A stretch of DNA of 64,000 nucleotides from assembly GCF_030064675.1 (NCBI RefSeq), contig NZ_CP116413.1:5240001-5304000 (forward strand), given 5' to 3'. This stretch comes from Crossiella sp. CA-258035. GTDB lineage: Bacteria; Actinomycetota; Actinomycetes; Mycobacteriales; Pseudonocardiaceae. The notes below the pieces were generated by a model that ran no database searches, was not told the origin of the DNA, and saw nothing but the letters and a program-made list of their open reading frames with translations. Positions 43,758-52,213 of this stretch are shown one piece after another. The position numbers and the translations under genes are program-made. Within the stretch, counting starts at the first letter, position 1; every line of letters begins with the position of its first letter.

Positions 43758-45668
43758 TCAGTCCACCGGCTCCAGCCGGGCGGCCAGGCTGGCCAGGGAC
43801 TCGGTGCCGAGCAGCTCGTCGGCCAGCAGCCCGGTGTACCCGCGCCGGGCCAGCTCGGCCAGCACCAGCGGCGCGGCCAGCATCGGCGCGCCCAGCTCGG
43901 CCAGGCTGCGGCCCAGGTCCGGGTTGACCTCCGGCAGCACCGCGGTCACCGCGCCGGCCAGCGCCAGCTCGGCCGGATCCGCCGGTGGCCGGGGCGGTTG
44001 GTCCTGCCCGTCGCCCTCGGCCAGCACCGGGCCACCCGCTTCGGCGCGCAGGGTGAACCAGTGCGGGGCGAGCAGGCCGGGCAGCTCGCTGAGCTGGTCC
44101 AGCACGAACCGGCGCAGCGTGGCCGGGGTGTGCTCCGCCGCGGCAACCACTTCGGCGCGCACCTTGTCGTCCACAATGGACAGCTCGGCCGACTCTACCC
44201 CCGGGCAGGCGGCCAGCACCTCGGTGGTCAGGCCCAGGTCTGCCCAGCCCTCCGGCAGGAACACCCAGCCTTCCTTGGGCACCCCGGTCCGCTCGGCAGG
44301 CACCGCGAGGTCCTCCCCCGCGGCGGCCGCGCGCAGCAGCTCGCGCATGCGCCGCAACAGGTCCCGCGCGTCGTCCAGGGTGAGCAGGTGGTCGCCGGTG
44401 TTGAGGTCCACCCGCAGCATGCCGTCATCGGGCTCGATGTCCAGGAACACCGAGCCGCAGGCGCCGGGGGTGGTGTGGCCGCTGAGCTCGTCCTCGCCGG
44501 TGGCGACCTCGGTGTCCGGGAAGTAGGACAGGTAGTTGAAGTCCAGCAGCGAGAACGGCTGCACCCCAGTGCGCGCGGCGTGCCGCTGCACGGCCATGTG
44601 CAGCGCGCCGGGGTCGTAGCGGCTGAACCGGTAGCCGCGCAGGGTCTCCTCGGAGACCTGGCGGACCAGCTCGTCGAAGGCCAGCCCGGCCTCGGCGCGC
44701 ACCGGCACCATCACCGGGGCCGAGTACGGGCCGATGCTGCCGCGGGTGCGCGCGGTGGTCCGGTTGGAGACGATCACGTCCAGGCAGAACCGGTCCGCCC
44801 CGGTGCGTTCGGCGATCAGGAAGGCCCAGGCGGCCAGCACCACCACCGGCAGGCTCACCCCGTGCCGGGTGGCCACCACCTGGCAGTCGGCCAGCAGTCC
44901 GGCCGAGCGCAGCCGCGCCGCGTGCCTGGCCTCGCCGCCCTGCTCGGCGCAGAAGGCGGCCAGCAGGTGCTGCGGGTGCGCGCGCACCACCTCCAGCCAG
45001 TGCTCGTGCGAGCGCTGCGCCTCGGCCAGCGCGCGCGGCGTGGCCTCCGCGGCGACCTGGTCCAGCGGGTGGTGCCGGGCGGGCGGCAGCTCCTTGCCGC
45101 GCAACAGGTCCACGAGTTCGTCCAGCAGCACCGCCATGGCCCAGCCGTCGGCGGCGAGGTGGCTCATGAACAGCGCCAGCACCACCGGCGAGCCGTCCCG
45201 CAGCAGCACCATGGCCCGCCACGGCCACTCGGTGGTGACCTCGAACCCGGTGCCGATGAACGCCGAGAGCGCCTGGTGCACGGCGGTCTCCGCGGGCGTG
45301 CCGGTGAAGGCGGGGACCTCCTCGCCCGGCACCGTGCAGCGCACCAACTGGACCACCCGGTGCAGGGCGGCCTCGTCGAGTCCGTCCGCGGCGACCTCGG
45401 TCAGCTCGATCGGGTGCTCATCCGGATCGCCGACGAACTGCTCCGGCCGGTCCAGGGAGACGGTGGTCCGCAACGCCTCGTGCCTGCGCACCAGCGTGCG
45501 CAGCGCGGTCCGGACCTCCGCCGTGGACACCCCGGCCGGCAGGCGGCAGGAGTCCAGCAGCGGCAGCGAGAAGGAGTGGCGCTCGTGCGGCAGGTGCCGT
45601 TCCAGCCAGTGCCACTGCTGTCCGTGGCTCAACGGCCCGGACCTGCCTGCGGGGGTGCTCTCGTTCAC
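43758..45668 (-). CDS. Second stand-alone condensation protein, altered motif and inactive carrier
   Basis: 636 residues, paralogue of the protein at 27559. Condensation domain about 10-430; the catalytic motif reads SHLAADG (S169, H170, D174), so the first His is replaced but the catalytic second His and the DG are kept. About 455-555 resembles an adenylation C-terminal subdomain without its core. The carrier-like end (about 565-630) reads LAELGAPMLAAPLVLAEL: the phosphopantetheine Ser position is M596, so it cannot be loaded. Either an amide-forming enzyme using separate carriers or a non-catalytic partner. Divergent from the carrier-protein operon at 46016. Confidence 0.87.
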   Translation of the reverse strand: MNESTPAGRSGPLSHGQQWHWLERHLPHERHSFSLPLLDSCRLPAGVSTAEVRTALRTLVRRHEALRTTVSLDRPEQFVGDPDEHPIELTEVAADGLDEAALHRVVQLVRCTVPGEEVPAFTGTPAETAVHQALSAFIGTGFEVTTEWPWRAMVLLRDGSPVVLALFMSHLAADGWAMAVLLDELVDLLRGKELPPARHHPLDQVAAEATPRALAEAQRSHEHWLEVVRAHPQHLLAAFCAEQGGEARHAARLRSAGLLADCQVVATRHGVSLPVVVLAAWAFLIAERTGADRFCLDVIVSNRTTARTRGSIGPYSAPVMVPVRAEAGLAFDELVRQVSEETLRGYRFSRYDPGALHMAVQRHAARTGVQPFSLLDFNYLSYFPDTEVATGEDELSGHTTPGACGSVFLDIEPDDGMLRVDLNTGDHLLTLDDARDLLRRMRELLRAAAAGEDLAVPAERTGVPKEGWVFLPEGWADLGLTTEVLAACPGVESAELSIVDDKVRAEVVAAAEHTPATLRRFVLDQLSELPGLLAPHWFTLRAEAGGPVLAEGDGQDQPPRPPADPAELALAGAVTAVLPEVNPDLGRSLAELGAPMLAAPLVLAELARRGYTGLLADELLGTESLASLAARLEPVD

Positions 45669-45824
45669 GTGTCTCCGTTCCGGATCCCGGCTGCCTGCCG
45701 CGGTGCGGGCCGTTGTGCCGGACTTCCACGATCCAAATGTTGCCGTAGCGGACGGCTGTGGCCGAACCGGCCCGGCGAATTATCCTTCACCTGCCCGTGC
45801 GGCAAGTGTACAAAAACATCTGGT

Positions 45825-45853
45825 TTGACCAAGGACGGGGCCGGTGGTACGAA
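45825..45853 (+). promoter_or_regulatory. Promoter of the 11-gene NRPS-like operon
   Basis: TTGACC (-35, 45825-45830), a 17-base spacer and TACGAA (-10, 45848-45853) match the major-sigma consensus well. The site lies in an AT-richer gap 163 bases upstream of the carrier-protein start at 46016, leaving a leader of about 155 bases. Confidence 0.6.
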
Positions 45854-46015
45854 TGACGTAGGGGGTGTCGTTACCGGAACGACCCGCGCAGCTGAGCCGT
45901 CTGGGTGGCGAATCAACCGCCAGGTGCGCGAATTCCGGCAACACCCGACAAGTGCTGGCGACCACCCGTCCAGCCTGCCATCTTCCCAGCTAGTCGCACT
46001 GCGGAGGGGACTGTC

Positions 46016-46297
46016 TTGTCGACCGTCGACACGTTGGACAGCTATCGCCAGGAACTTCTCGACACCGTCGGGGAGATCCTGGGTGACAAAGTCCAGCCGG
46101 ATGACCACTTTCTCGATGTGCGTGGCGATTCACTCACCGCGGCCATCATCAACGACCGGCTGATCGCCACTCGTGGGCGCGGCGTGGAGCTGTCGCTGTT
46201 TTTTGAATCGGAAACCCTCGGTGAACTCGCCGACCACTGGGCGTCATTGCTCACCGAGGCTCAAGCAGCGGAAAGCGAAGCTGTCAATCATGGCTGA
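46016..46297 (+). CDS. Stand-alone peptidyl carrier protein
   Basis: 93 residues from TTG 46016 (GGAGGGGA at 46002-46009). Carrier motif DVRGDSLTAAIINDRLI with phosphopantetheine S39 and the GxDSL form of NRPS carriers. First gene of the operon; overlaps the adenylating enzyme at 46290 by eight bases, so that enzyme is the natural loading partner. Confidence 0.9.
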   Translation: MSTVDTLDSYRQELLDTVGEILGDKVQPDDHFLDVRGDSLTAAIINDRLIATRGRGVELSLFFESETLGELADHWASLLTEAQAAESEAVNHG

Positions 46298-47750
46298 GCA
46301 ACCGGCAGGCTTGCCGAAACTTCTTCTTGACATCGCGGCCGCCTTCCCGGACCGGACCCTGCTGGTGCAGCCGGGCTGGCCGGATGTCTCGGCGCGGGCG
46401 CTGCTGGCCGCGGTCCAGCAGGCCGCGCTGCGGCTGCGCGAGCACGGCATCCGCCGCGACGACCGGGTGACCATCGAGACCAAGGAGCTGGGCTGGGCGG
46501 AGTTCCTGCACGCCTACCTGGCCGTGGTCTGGCTGGGCGCGGTGCCGGTGCTGGCCCCGGAGCCGGAGTTCGCCCCGGCCGCCGAGCTGGGCGCCCGGCA
46601 CGTGCTCGCGCCGCAGGCCCGCGCGGGCGTGCTGGGCGTGGCCGAGCTGCTGGCCGAGGCGAGCGGACCCGCGGTGGAGCTGGCGCCGGTGCCCGCGGCC
46701 AACGGCGAGCTGGACGTGGTGTTCACCTCCGGCACCACCGGGGCCTGGAAGCCGGTGGCCTCCACCCACCAGCAGTGGCTGGAGACGCTGCCGATGAGCA
46801 CCTCCCGCGAGGTGCGCCAGACCAAGGTGGTCGCGCACGGCGGGGTGCCTGCCGCCGCCTCCGCCGGGGTGCACGGGGTGGCCCTGCACCACCTGGCGCG
46901 TGGGGTCACCAGCGTGTGGGCGGCCAGCCCGCCCGAGCTGATCGAGGCCTGTGCGCGCACCGGCGCGGTGGAGCTGCACATGACCCCGCACTCGCTGCGC
47001 GCGCTGCTGCTGCACGCCGAGCTGATCGGCCCGGAGTGGGCGGCCCAGGTCCGGGTGATCAAGACCGTCGGCGGGGTGGTGCCCAAGCAGGTCGGCTGCC
47101 TGGCCATGGAGACCTTCCCCAAGGCCAGGGTGGTCTGCCTGTACGGGCTCACCGAGGCCGGTTCCGCGCTGGGGCTCAAGGTGTTCGACCCGGAGCGCCC
47201 GGACTCCATCGGCCGCCCGCTGCCCGGCACCGAGATCCGCGTGGTGGACAACGGGAAGTCGCTGCCCGCCGGTGAGGTCGGCGAGATCGCGGTGCGCCGC
47301 CAGGGCGTGCCGCCGCTGCGCTACCTGCGCGAGGGCGAGGGCCTGGACGACATCCACCCGGACGGCTGGGTGTTCACCGGCGACCTGGGCTACGTGGCCC
47401 CGGACGGGGAGATCCACCTGGTGGGCCGGTTGAAGGAGCTGCTGTTCCTGGAGACCGGGCGCACCGCGCCGCACGTGATCGAGGACGAGCTGGCCCCGCT
47501 GCTGCCGCGGGAGGCCGACTTCGCTGTGGTCGGGGTGCCCAGCGCCGGTTCCTGGGACCAGATCGTGGTCTTCGTCGCCGGAGCCGAGGACGACCGCACA
47601 CTGTCCATTGTGGACACACTGCGTGCGGTGGACGGGAAGTTCGCGCCCGCGCACGTGGAGGTGCTGCCGGAGATCCCGCGCACGGCCACCGGAAAGGCCA
47701 AGCGGGGCAAGCTGACCGCGCTGTTCCAGCAGAGCAGGCAGCCGGTATGA
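46290..47750 (+). CDS. Adenylate-forming ligase loading the adjacent carrier
   Basis: 486 residues from ATG 46290. Adenylation core motifs: A3 VFTSGTTGAWKP, A5 YGLTEAG, A7 GWVFTGDLGYV, A8 GRLKELLFLETGR, A10 ending TATGKAKRGK with the catalytic Lys. The A4 region (VVAHGGVPAAAS) lacks the conserved Asp for an alpha-amino group, so the substrate may be an aryl, fatty or beta-amino acid. Overlaps the carrier gene, with which it probably forms an A/PCP loading pair. Substrate not predictable from sequence. Confidence 0.88.
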   Translation: MAEQPAGLPKLLLDIAAAFPDRTLLVQPGWPDVSARALLAAVQQAALRLREHGIRRDDRVTIETKELGWAEFLHAYLAVVWLGAVPVLAPEPEFAPAAELGARHVLAPQARAGVLGVAELLAEASGPAVELAPVPAANGELDVVFTSGTTGAWKPVASTHQQWLETLPMSTSREVRQTKVVAHGGVPAAASAGVHGVALHHLARGVTSVWAASPPELIEACARTGAVELHMTPHSLRALLLHAELIGPEWAAQVRVIKTVGGVVPKQVGCLAMETFPKARVVCLYGLTEAGSALGLKVFDPERPDSIGRPLPGTEIRVVDNGKSLPAGEVGEIAVRRQGVPPLRYLREGEGLDDIHPDGWVFTGDLGYVAPDGEIHLVGRLKELLFLETGRTAPHVIEDELAPLLPREADFAVVGVPSAGSWDQIVVFVAGAEDDRTLSIVDTLRAVDGKFAPAHVEVLPEIPRTATGKAKRGKLTALFQQSRQPV

Positions 47751-48577
47751 CCGTCGACCTGGCGCACGAGCGGGACGTGCAGCGGGTGACCTTCCTCGGC
47801 CCGGCGCGGGACCGGGTGTTCACCGTCCTGCACCTGCCGCGCGGCAGCAGGCCGCGCGGCGGGGTGGTGCTGTGCCCGCCGCTGCTCACCGACGCGCTGG
47901 CCATCGCCCGCACCGAGCTGGCGCTGGCGCGCGAGCTGGCCGCCCGCGGCATCGTGACCGCCCGCTTCCACTACCGCGGCACCGGGCACAGCGACGGGGC
48001 CGACGGCGAGCTGGACCTGGCCACGATGATCGCCGACACCGAACGGGTGGCCGCGGCGGTGTCCGTGCACACCGGCTCCGCGCCCTTCGCCCTCGCCGGC
48101 AGCCGCCTCGGCTGCTACCCGGCGGCCGCGGTGGCCGCGCGCACCGGCGCGGCGGTGCTGGGCCTGGCGCCCTTCGCCGAACCGGACCACTACTTCAAGC
48201 AGGCATTCCGCACCCGGTTCATGCGGGAGCTGGTGCTCAAGGACCGGGATCGCCGCAGCAGCAAGGAACTCTTCGCCGCGCTGGCCGAGGGTGAGACGGT
48301 GGACGTGCTCGGCTACCCGGTCACCGCCCGCTGCCACGCCAGCCTGCGCGAGCGGCGGCTCGGGCAAGAACTCGCCGGTGTGCGCGCGCTGCTGGTCACC
48401 GTGGGCGGCGCGGCCGGGCAGAACGCCCCGGTGCACGAGCTGGCCGCTGATGGCGTCGAGATCGAGGACCTGTCCGCCCCGGTGGACTGGTGGCTGGTCG
48501 GCGAGCAGTCCGAGCCCAGTCCCGCGCTGGTGGCGCGCTGCGCCGACTGGCTGAGCGAGAGGTGCGCCGATGCCTGA
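47747..48577 (+). CDS. Alpha/beta-hydrolase-like protein, nucleophile unclear
   Basis: 276 residues; start overlaps the ligase stop (ATGA). Alpha/beta-hydrolase fold: oxyanion region VVLCPPLLTDALAIARTELA, strand-turn FHYRGTGHSDG, and an elbow reading LAGSRLGCYPA (S119) that is not a clean G-x-S-x-G. This form, with xRLG at the elbow, resembles the exosortase-associated hydrolase group. Could be a transacylase, an editing thioesterase or catalytically dead. Adjacent to a second hydrolase with a different nucleophile. Confidence 0.75.
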   Translation: MTVDLAHERDVQRVTFLGPARDRVFTVLHLPRGSRPRGGVVLCPPLLTDALAIARTELALARELAARGIVTARFHYRGTGHSDGADGELDLATMIADTERVAAAVSVHTGSAPFALAGSRLGCYPAAAVAARTGAAVLGLAPFAEPDHYFKQAFRTRFMRELVLKDRDRRSSKELFAALAEGETVDVLGYPVTARCHASLRERRLGQELAGVRALLVTVGGAAGQNAPVHELAADGVEIEDLSAPVDWWLVGEQSEPSPALVARCADWLSERCADA

Positions 48578-49298
48578 GGCGAGCACCGACCACGAGCGTC
48601 CGCTGTTCCTGGAGGCGGGCCAGGACCGGCTCTTCGCCGTGCTCACCGAACCGGTGGCCGAACCCCACGGCACCGGGGTGGTCTTCTTGCAGGGCGCGGG
48701 AATCGCCGCCTTCGGCAACGCCAGGCTGAGCACCGCGCTGGCCCGCGAGCTGGCCGCCACCGGGCACCACGCGCTGCGGATCGACCAGCAGGGCAGCGGG
48801 GAGAGCACCGTCTCGGCCGCCTTCGACTTCGGCTCCCCGCAGGCTCTGGCCGCCGAGACCGCCGCGGCCTGCCTCCGCGAGCGGGGCGCGTCCCGGATCG
48901 TGCTGGTGGCCGAGTGCTTCGGCGCGCGCGGCGCGCTGGCCGCGGTGAACCGAGGACTTCAGGTCGACGGGCTGGTGCTGCTGTTCCCGCCGCTGACCAC
49001 GGCCATGGAGGCCGAGACCGACCGCGAGGCAAGGGAAACCGCCGCGTTCCTGGCCGAGCTGGCCCCGGCGGTCGAGGCCGGCGTGCCGATGTTCGTGGTC
49101 TACGGCGAGCAGGACCTGGACTGGCCCCGCTTCGACACCGCCATGACCGGCCGCTTCGGGCCCGGCTACCGCAGCGAGCTGCCCGCGCTGTCGGTGCGGG
49201 TGGAGCCGGGCAAGCTGCACGGCATCGCCAGCGCTGCCGCCCGCGCCGCGGTGCGCGAGCAGGTGCTGGCCGCCATCACCGAGTTCCGGAAGGGGTGA
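48570..49298 (+). CDS. Alpha/beta-hydrolase with cysteine in the nucleophile position
   Basis: 242 residues, overlapping the previous gene by eight bases. The fold is clear: VVFLQGAGIAAFGN, IDQQGSGEST, an elbow VAECFGARGAL placing C116 where Ser usually sits, acidic residue in YGEQDLDW and a His in GKLHGIAS. Cys-type alpha/beta hydrolases include some acyltransferases and cyclases. In the clorobiocin pathway an alpha/beta-hydrolase (CloN7) helps transfer the pyrrole acyl group; a similar job is possible because the pyrrole cassette follows. Confidence 0.78.
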   Translation: MPEASTDHERPLFLEAGQDRLFAVLTEPVAEPHGTGVVFLQGAGIAAFGNARLSTALARELAATGHHALRIDQQGSGESTVSAAFDFGSPQALAAETAAACLRERGASRIVLVAECFGARGALAAVNRGLQVDGLVLLFPPLTTAMEAETDREARETAAFLAELAPAVEAGVPMFVVYGEQDLDWPRFDTAMTGRFGPGYRSELPALSVRVEPGKLHGIASAAARAAVREQVLAAITEFRKG

Positions 49299-49303
49299 GC
49301 GGC

Positions 49304-50446
49304 ATGGACTTCGCGCCCACCGCGGACCAGCGGGAGTACTGCGCGGTGATCAGCGACCTGGCCGCCGCCCTGCCGCCGCCGCGCGCCGGGGAAGACGGCG
49401 TGGTCCGGTTCGACCAGGAGGCCTGGCGGCGCTGCGCCGAGGCGGGCCTGCTCGGCCTGACCGTGCCTGCCGAGTACGGCGGCGGCGGGGCGGACGCGCT
49501 CACTGCCGCACTGGCCATGGAGGCCCTCGGCCAGGGTTGCCGGGACAGCGGGCTGATGTTCTCGCTGAACGCCCAGATGTGGGCCGCCCAGCACCCGATC
49601 GCCCGCTTCGGCTCGCCAGAACAGAAACAGCGCTATCTGCCCGCGCTGTGCGGGGGCGAGCTGATCGCCGCGCACGGCATGACCGAACCCGGCTCCGGCT
49701 CCGACGCCTTCGCCCTGCGCACCAGCGCGGTCCGGGACGGGGACAAGTGGCGGCTGACCGGCTCGAAGCTGTTCGTCACCAACGCGCCGGTGGCCGGGTT
49801 GTTCGTGGTCTTCGCCAGCACCGACCGCAACCGCGGCTTCGCCGGGCTCACCGCGTTCCTGGTGCCCCGGGACACCCCTGGCCTCAGCGTCGGCCCCGAC
49901 GAGCGCAAGCTCGGGCTGCACGGCTCGCCGATGGCCCAGGTGTTCCTGGACGACTGCGTGCTGGAGGCGGACGCGTTGCTGGGCAAGCCCGGCGGCGGCG
50001 CGGCGGTGTTCCTGTCCTCAATGGACTGGGAGCGCACCCTGATCCTGGCCTGCGTGGTCGGCGCGATGGCCCGGCAGCTGGCCGAGACGGTGGCCTTCGC
50101 CAAGGAGCGCGAGCAGTTCGGCCACCCGATCGGGGAGTTCCAGGCGGTCTCGCACAAGGTCGCCGCCATGCGGCTGCGGCTGGAGTCCGCGCGGCTGCTG
50201 GTGCGCAGGGCCGCCTGGGCGCTGGACCACCGGGACGACCCGCGGCTGCACGGCGCGCTGGCCAAGCTCGCGGTCAGCGAGTCCTACGTGGCCTCCAGCC
50301 TGGACGCGCTGCAGATCCGGGGCGGCTCGGGTTTCCTGGCCGAGTCCGGCCTGGGCCAGGAGTTGCTGGACGCGGTGGGCAGCCGGTTGTACTCGGGCAC
50401 CTCGGAGACGCTGATGAACCTGGTAGCCAAGAAGGTGGGACTGTGA
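49304..50446 (+). CDS. Acyl-CoA dehydrogenase-like prolyl-carrier oxidase
   Basis: 380 residues from ATG 49304 (AAGGGGTGAG upstream). Acyl-CoA dehydrogenase fold: FAD-side motif HGMTEPGSGSDAFAL, central GFAGLTAFLVPRDTPG, C-terminal LQIRGGSGFLAESGLGQE and RLYSGTSETL. It is followed by a carrier protein and a prolyl adenylation enzyme; in prodigiosin, pyoluteorin and aminocoumarin clusters this trio oxidises prolyl-S-carrier to pyrrole-2-carboxyl-S-carrier by four electrons. Context makes that assignment strong. Confidence 0.88.
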   Translation: MDFAPTADQREYCAVISDLAAALPPPRAGEDGVVRFDQEAWRRCAEAGLLGLTVPAEYGGGGADALTAALAMEALGQGCRDSGLMFSLNAQMWAAQHPIARFGSPEQKQRYLPALCGGELIAAHGMTEPGSGSDAFALRTSAVRDGDKWRLTGSKLFVTNAPVAGLFVVFASTDRNRGFAGLTAFLVPRDTPGLSVGPDERKLGLHGSPMAQVFLDDCVLEADALLGKPGGGAAVFLSSMDWERTLILACVVGAMARQLAETVAFAKEREQFGHPIGEFQAVSHKVAAMRLRLESARLLVRRAAWALDHRDDPRLHGALAKLAVSESYVASSLDALQIRGGSGFLAESGLGQELLDAVGSRLYSGTSETLMNLVAKKVGL

Positions 50447-50703
50447 CCGCGCAGACGGTGATCGAGACCTCGGTCCGGGAGTTCGTGCTCAAGAGCCGCC
50501 GCTGGCCCGGCCCGGACGTGCCGCTGACCGAGAGCTATCCGTTGCTGGACAACGGGGTGCTGGACTCCATGACGCTGATGGAGCTGGTCGCGCACCTGGA
50601 GCGCCAGTTCGCCATCGTGGTGGAGGACGAGGACATCCTGCCGGAGAACTTCGAGGACCTGGCCGCGATCGTCCGCTACGTCCGGGAGAAGGAGGGCAGC
50701 TGA
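50443..50703 (+). CDS. Carrier protein for prolyl/pyrrolyl
   Basis: 86 residues from GTG 50443, overlapping the oxidase stop (GTGA). Carrier motif LLDNGVLDSMTLMELVAHLE with phosphopantetheine S42 and the LDS form. Length and position match the discrete prolyl carriers of pyrrole pathways (PltL, RedO, CloN5). The adenylation gene follows after one base. Confidence 0.9.
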   Translation: MTAQTVIETSVREFVLKSRRWPGPDVPLTESYPLLDNGVLDSMTLMELVAHLERQFAIVVEDEDILPENFEDLAAIVRYVREKEGS

Positions 50704-50704
50704 G

Positions 50705-52213
50705 GTGGACTACCTGCTGCACCACTACCTGGACGCCTCGGCCGCGGCCACCCCGCACGCGGTCGCGGTGGTCGACGGCGGCGGCGAGCACAGCTATGCG
50801 GCGCTGAGCGAGCGCGCCGACCGGATCAGGGGCGCGCTGCACGCCGCCGGGGTGCGGCCGGGCGACCGGGTGGGCATCCACGCGGAGAAGTCCGTGGACA
50901 CCGTCGCCGCGATCTACGCGGTGCTGCGGGCCGGTGCGACCTACGTCTGCCTCGACCCGCAGGCGCCCCCGGCCCGGCTGGTCACCGTGGTCGCCGACGG
51001 CGGGCTCACCGCGGTGCTGGCCGACGAGCCCCGCCTCGGCACGATTCCCGGGGCCAGGGTGCTCGCGCTGGCCGAAGCGGTCACCGCAGAGCCGCACAGC
51101 GAACCAGCGCCCGCCACCGAGGGCGACCTGGCCTACCTGATCTACACCTCCGGCTCCACCGGCGCGCCCAAGGGCGTGATGCTCAGCCACCGCAACGCGA
51201 TGGCCTTCGTGGACTGGGCGGTGGCGGAGTTCGCCATCACCGCGGCCGACCGGCTCTCCAGCCACGCCCCGCTCCACTTCGACCTGTCCATCCTGGACCT
51301 CTTCGCCGCGGCCAAGGCCGGGGCGGCGGTGGTGCTGGTGCCGCCTCGGCTGTCCCTGTTCCCGGTGCGGCTGGCCCAGTTCATCGCCGAACAGCGCATC
51401 TCGGTCTGGTACTCGGTGCCCGCCGTGCTCAGCGCGCTGGCCACCCGCGCCGGCCTGTCCCCCGGCGCGCTGCCCGCGCTGCGCCTGGTCCTCTTCGCCG
51501 GCGAGGTGTTCCCGGTGGACCGGCTGCGCGCGCTGATGGAACTGTTGCCCGGCAAGCGGTTCGCCAACCTGTACGGGCCGACCGAGACCAACGTGTGCAC
51601 CTGGCACGAGCTGGACAGCCCGCCGCCACCGGGGGCCACCGAGATCCCGATCGGCCGCGCCATCGCCAACACCCGCGCCTGGGCCGCCGGACCCGACGGG
51701 CAACCGGTTCCGCCCGGCGAGGTCGGCGAGCTGTACGTGCGCGGGGCCACCGTGATGCGCGGCTACTGGGGCGATCCGGCCCGCAGCGCGGAGAAGCTGG
51801 TGCCCAACCCGCTCACCGGCGCCGACGGCGACCTGGTCTTCCGCACCGGCGACCTGGTCCGGGCCGATGCCACCGGCAGCTTCACCTTCATCGGCCGCCG
51901 CGACGGCCAGATCAAGAAGAACGGCTACCGGGTCGAGCTGGGCGAGATCGAGTCAGTCCTCAATAGACAGTCCTTTGTGGACGAGTGCGCGGTGGTCGCG
52001 GTGCCGGACGCGGCGGGCAGCACCCGGATCGAGGCGTTCCTGGTGCTGCTGGGCGAGGCGGGCGCGGAGCAGGTCTACGCCGCCTGCCGGGAACGGCTGC
52101 CCGGCTACATGGTGCCGGACGCGGTGCACGTGATCCAGGCCATCCCGCGCACCTCCACCGGCAAGGTGGACCGGCAGCGGCTGGCGCACAGTGGTGGCAG
52201 GCTGACCGGATGA
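50705..52213 (+). CDS. L-prolyl-AMP ligase (stand-alone adenylation enzyme)
   Basis: 502 residues, GTG start. Core motifs: A3 YTSGSTGAPKGVM, A4 HFDLSILDLF, A5 NLYGPTETNVCTW, A7 FRTGDLV, A8 GRRDGQIKKNGYRVELGEIE, A10 TSTGKVDRQ. Reading the ten-residue pocket by alignment to PheA gives D-L-L-Y-L-A-L-V-C plus the Lys, which is the code of prolyl-AMP ligases such as PltF and CloN4. It should charge the carrier encoded just upstream with proline. Confidence 0.9.
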   Translation: MDYLLHHYLDASAAATPHAVAVVDGGGEHSYAALSERADRIRGALHAAGVRPGDRVGIHAEKSVDTVAAIYAVLRAGATYVCLDPQAPPARLVTVVADGGLTAVLADEPRLGTIPGARVLALAEAVTAEPHSEPAPATEGDLAYLIYTSGSTGAPKGVMLSHRNAMAFVDWAVAEFAITAADRLSSHAPLHFDLSILDLFAAAKAGAAVVLVPPRLSLFPVRLAQFIAEQRISVWYSVPAVLSALATRAGLSPGALPALRLVLFAGEVFPVDRLRALMELLPGKRFANLYGPTETNVCTWHELDSPPPPGATEIPIGRAIANTRAWAAGPDGQPVPPGEVGELYVRGATVMRGYWGDPARSAEKLVPNPLTGADGDLVFRTGDLVRADATGSFTFIGRRDGQIKKNGYRVELGEIESVLNRQSFVDECAVVAVPDAAGSTRIEAFLVLLGEAGAEQVYAACRERLPGYMVPDAVHVIQAIPRTSTGKVDRQRLAHSGGRLTG

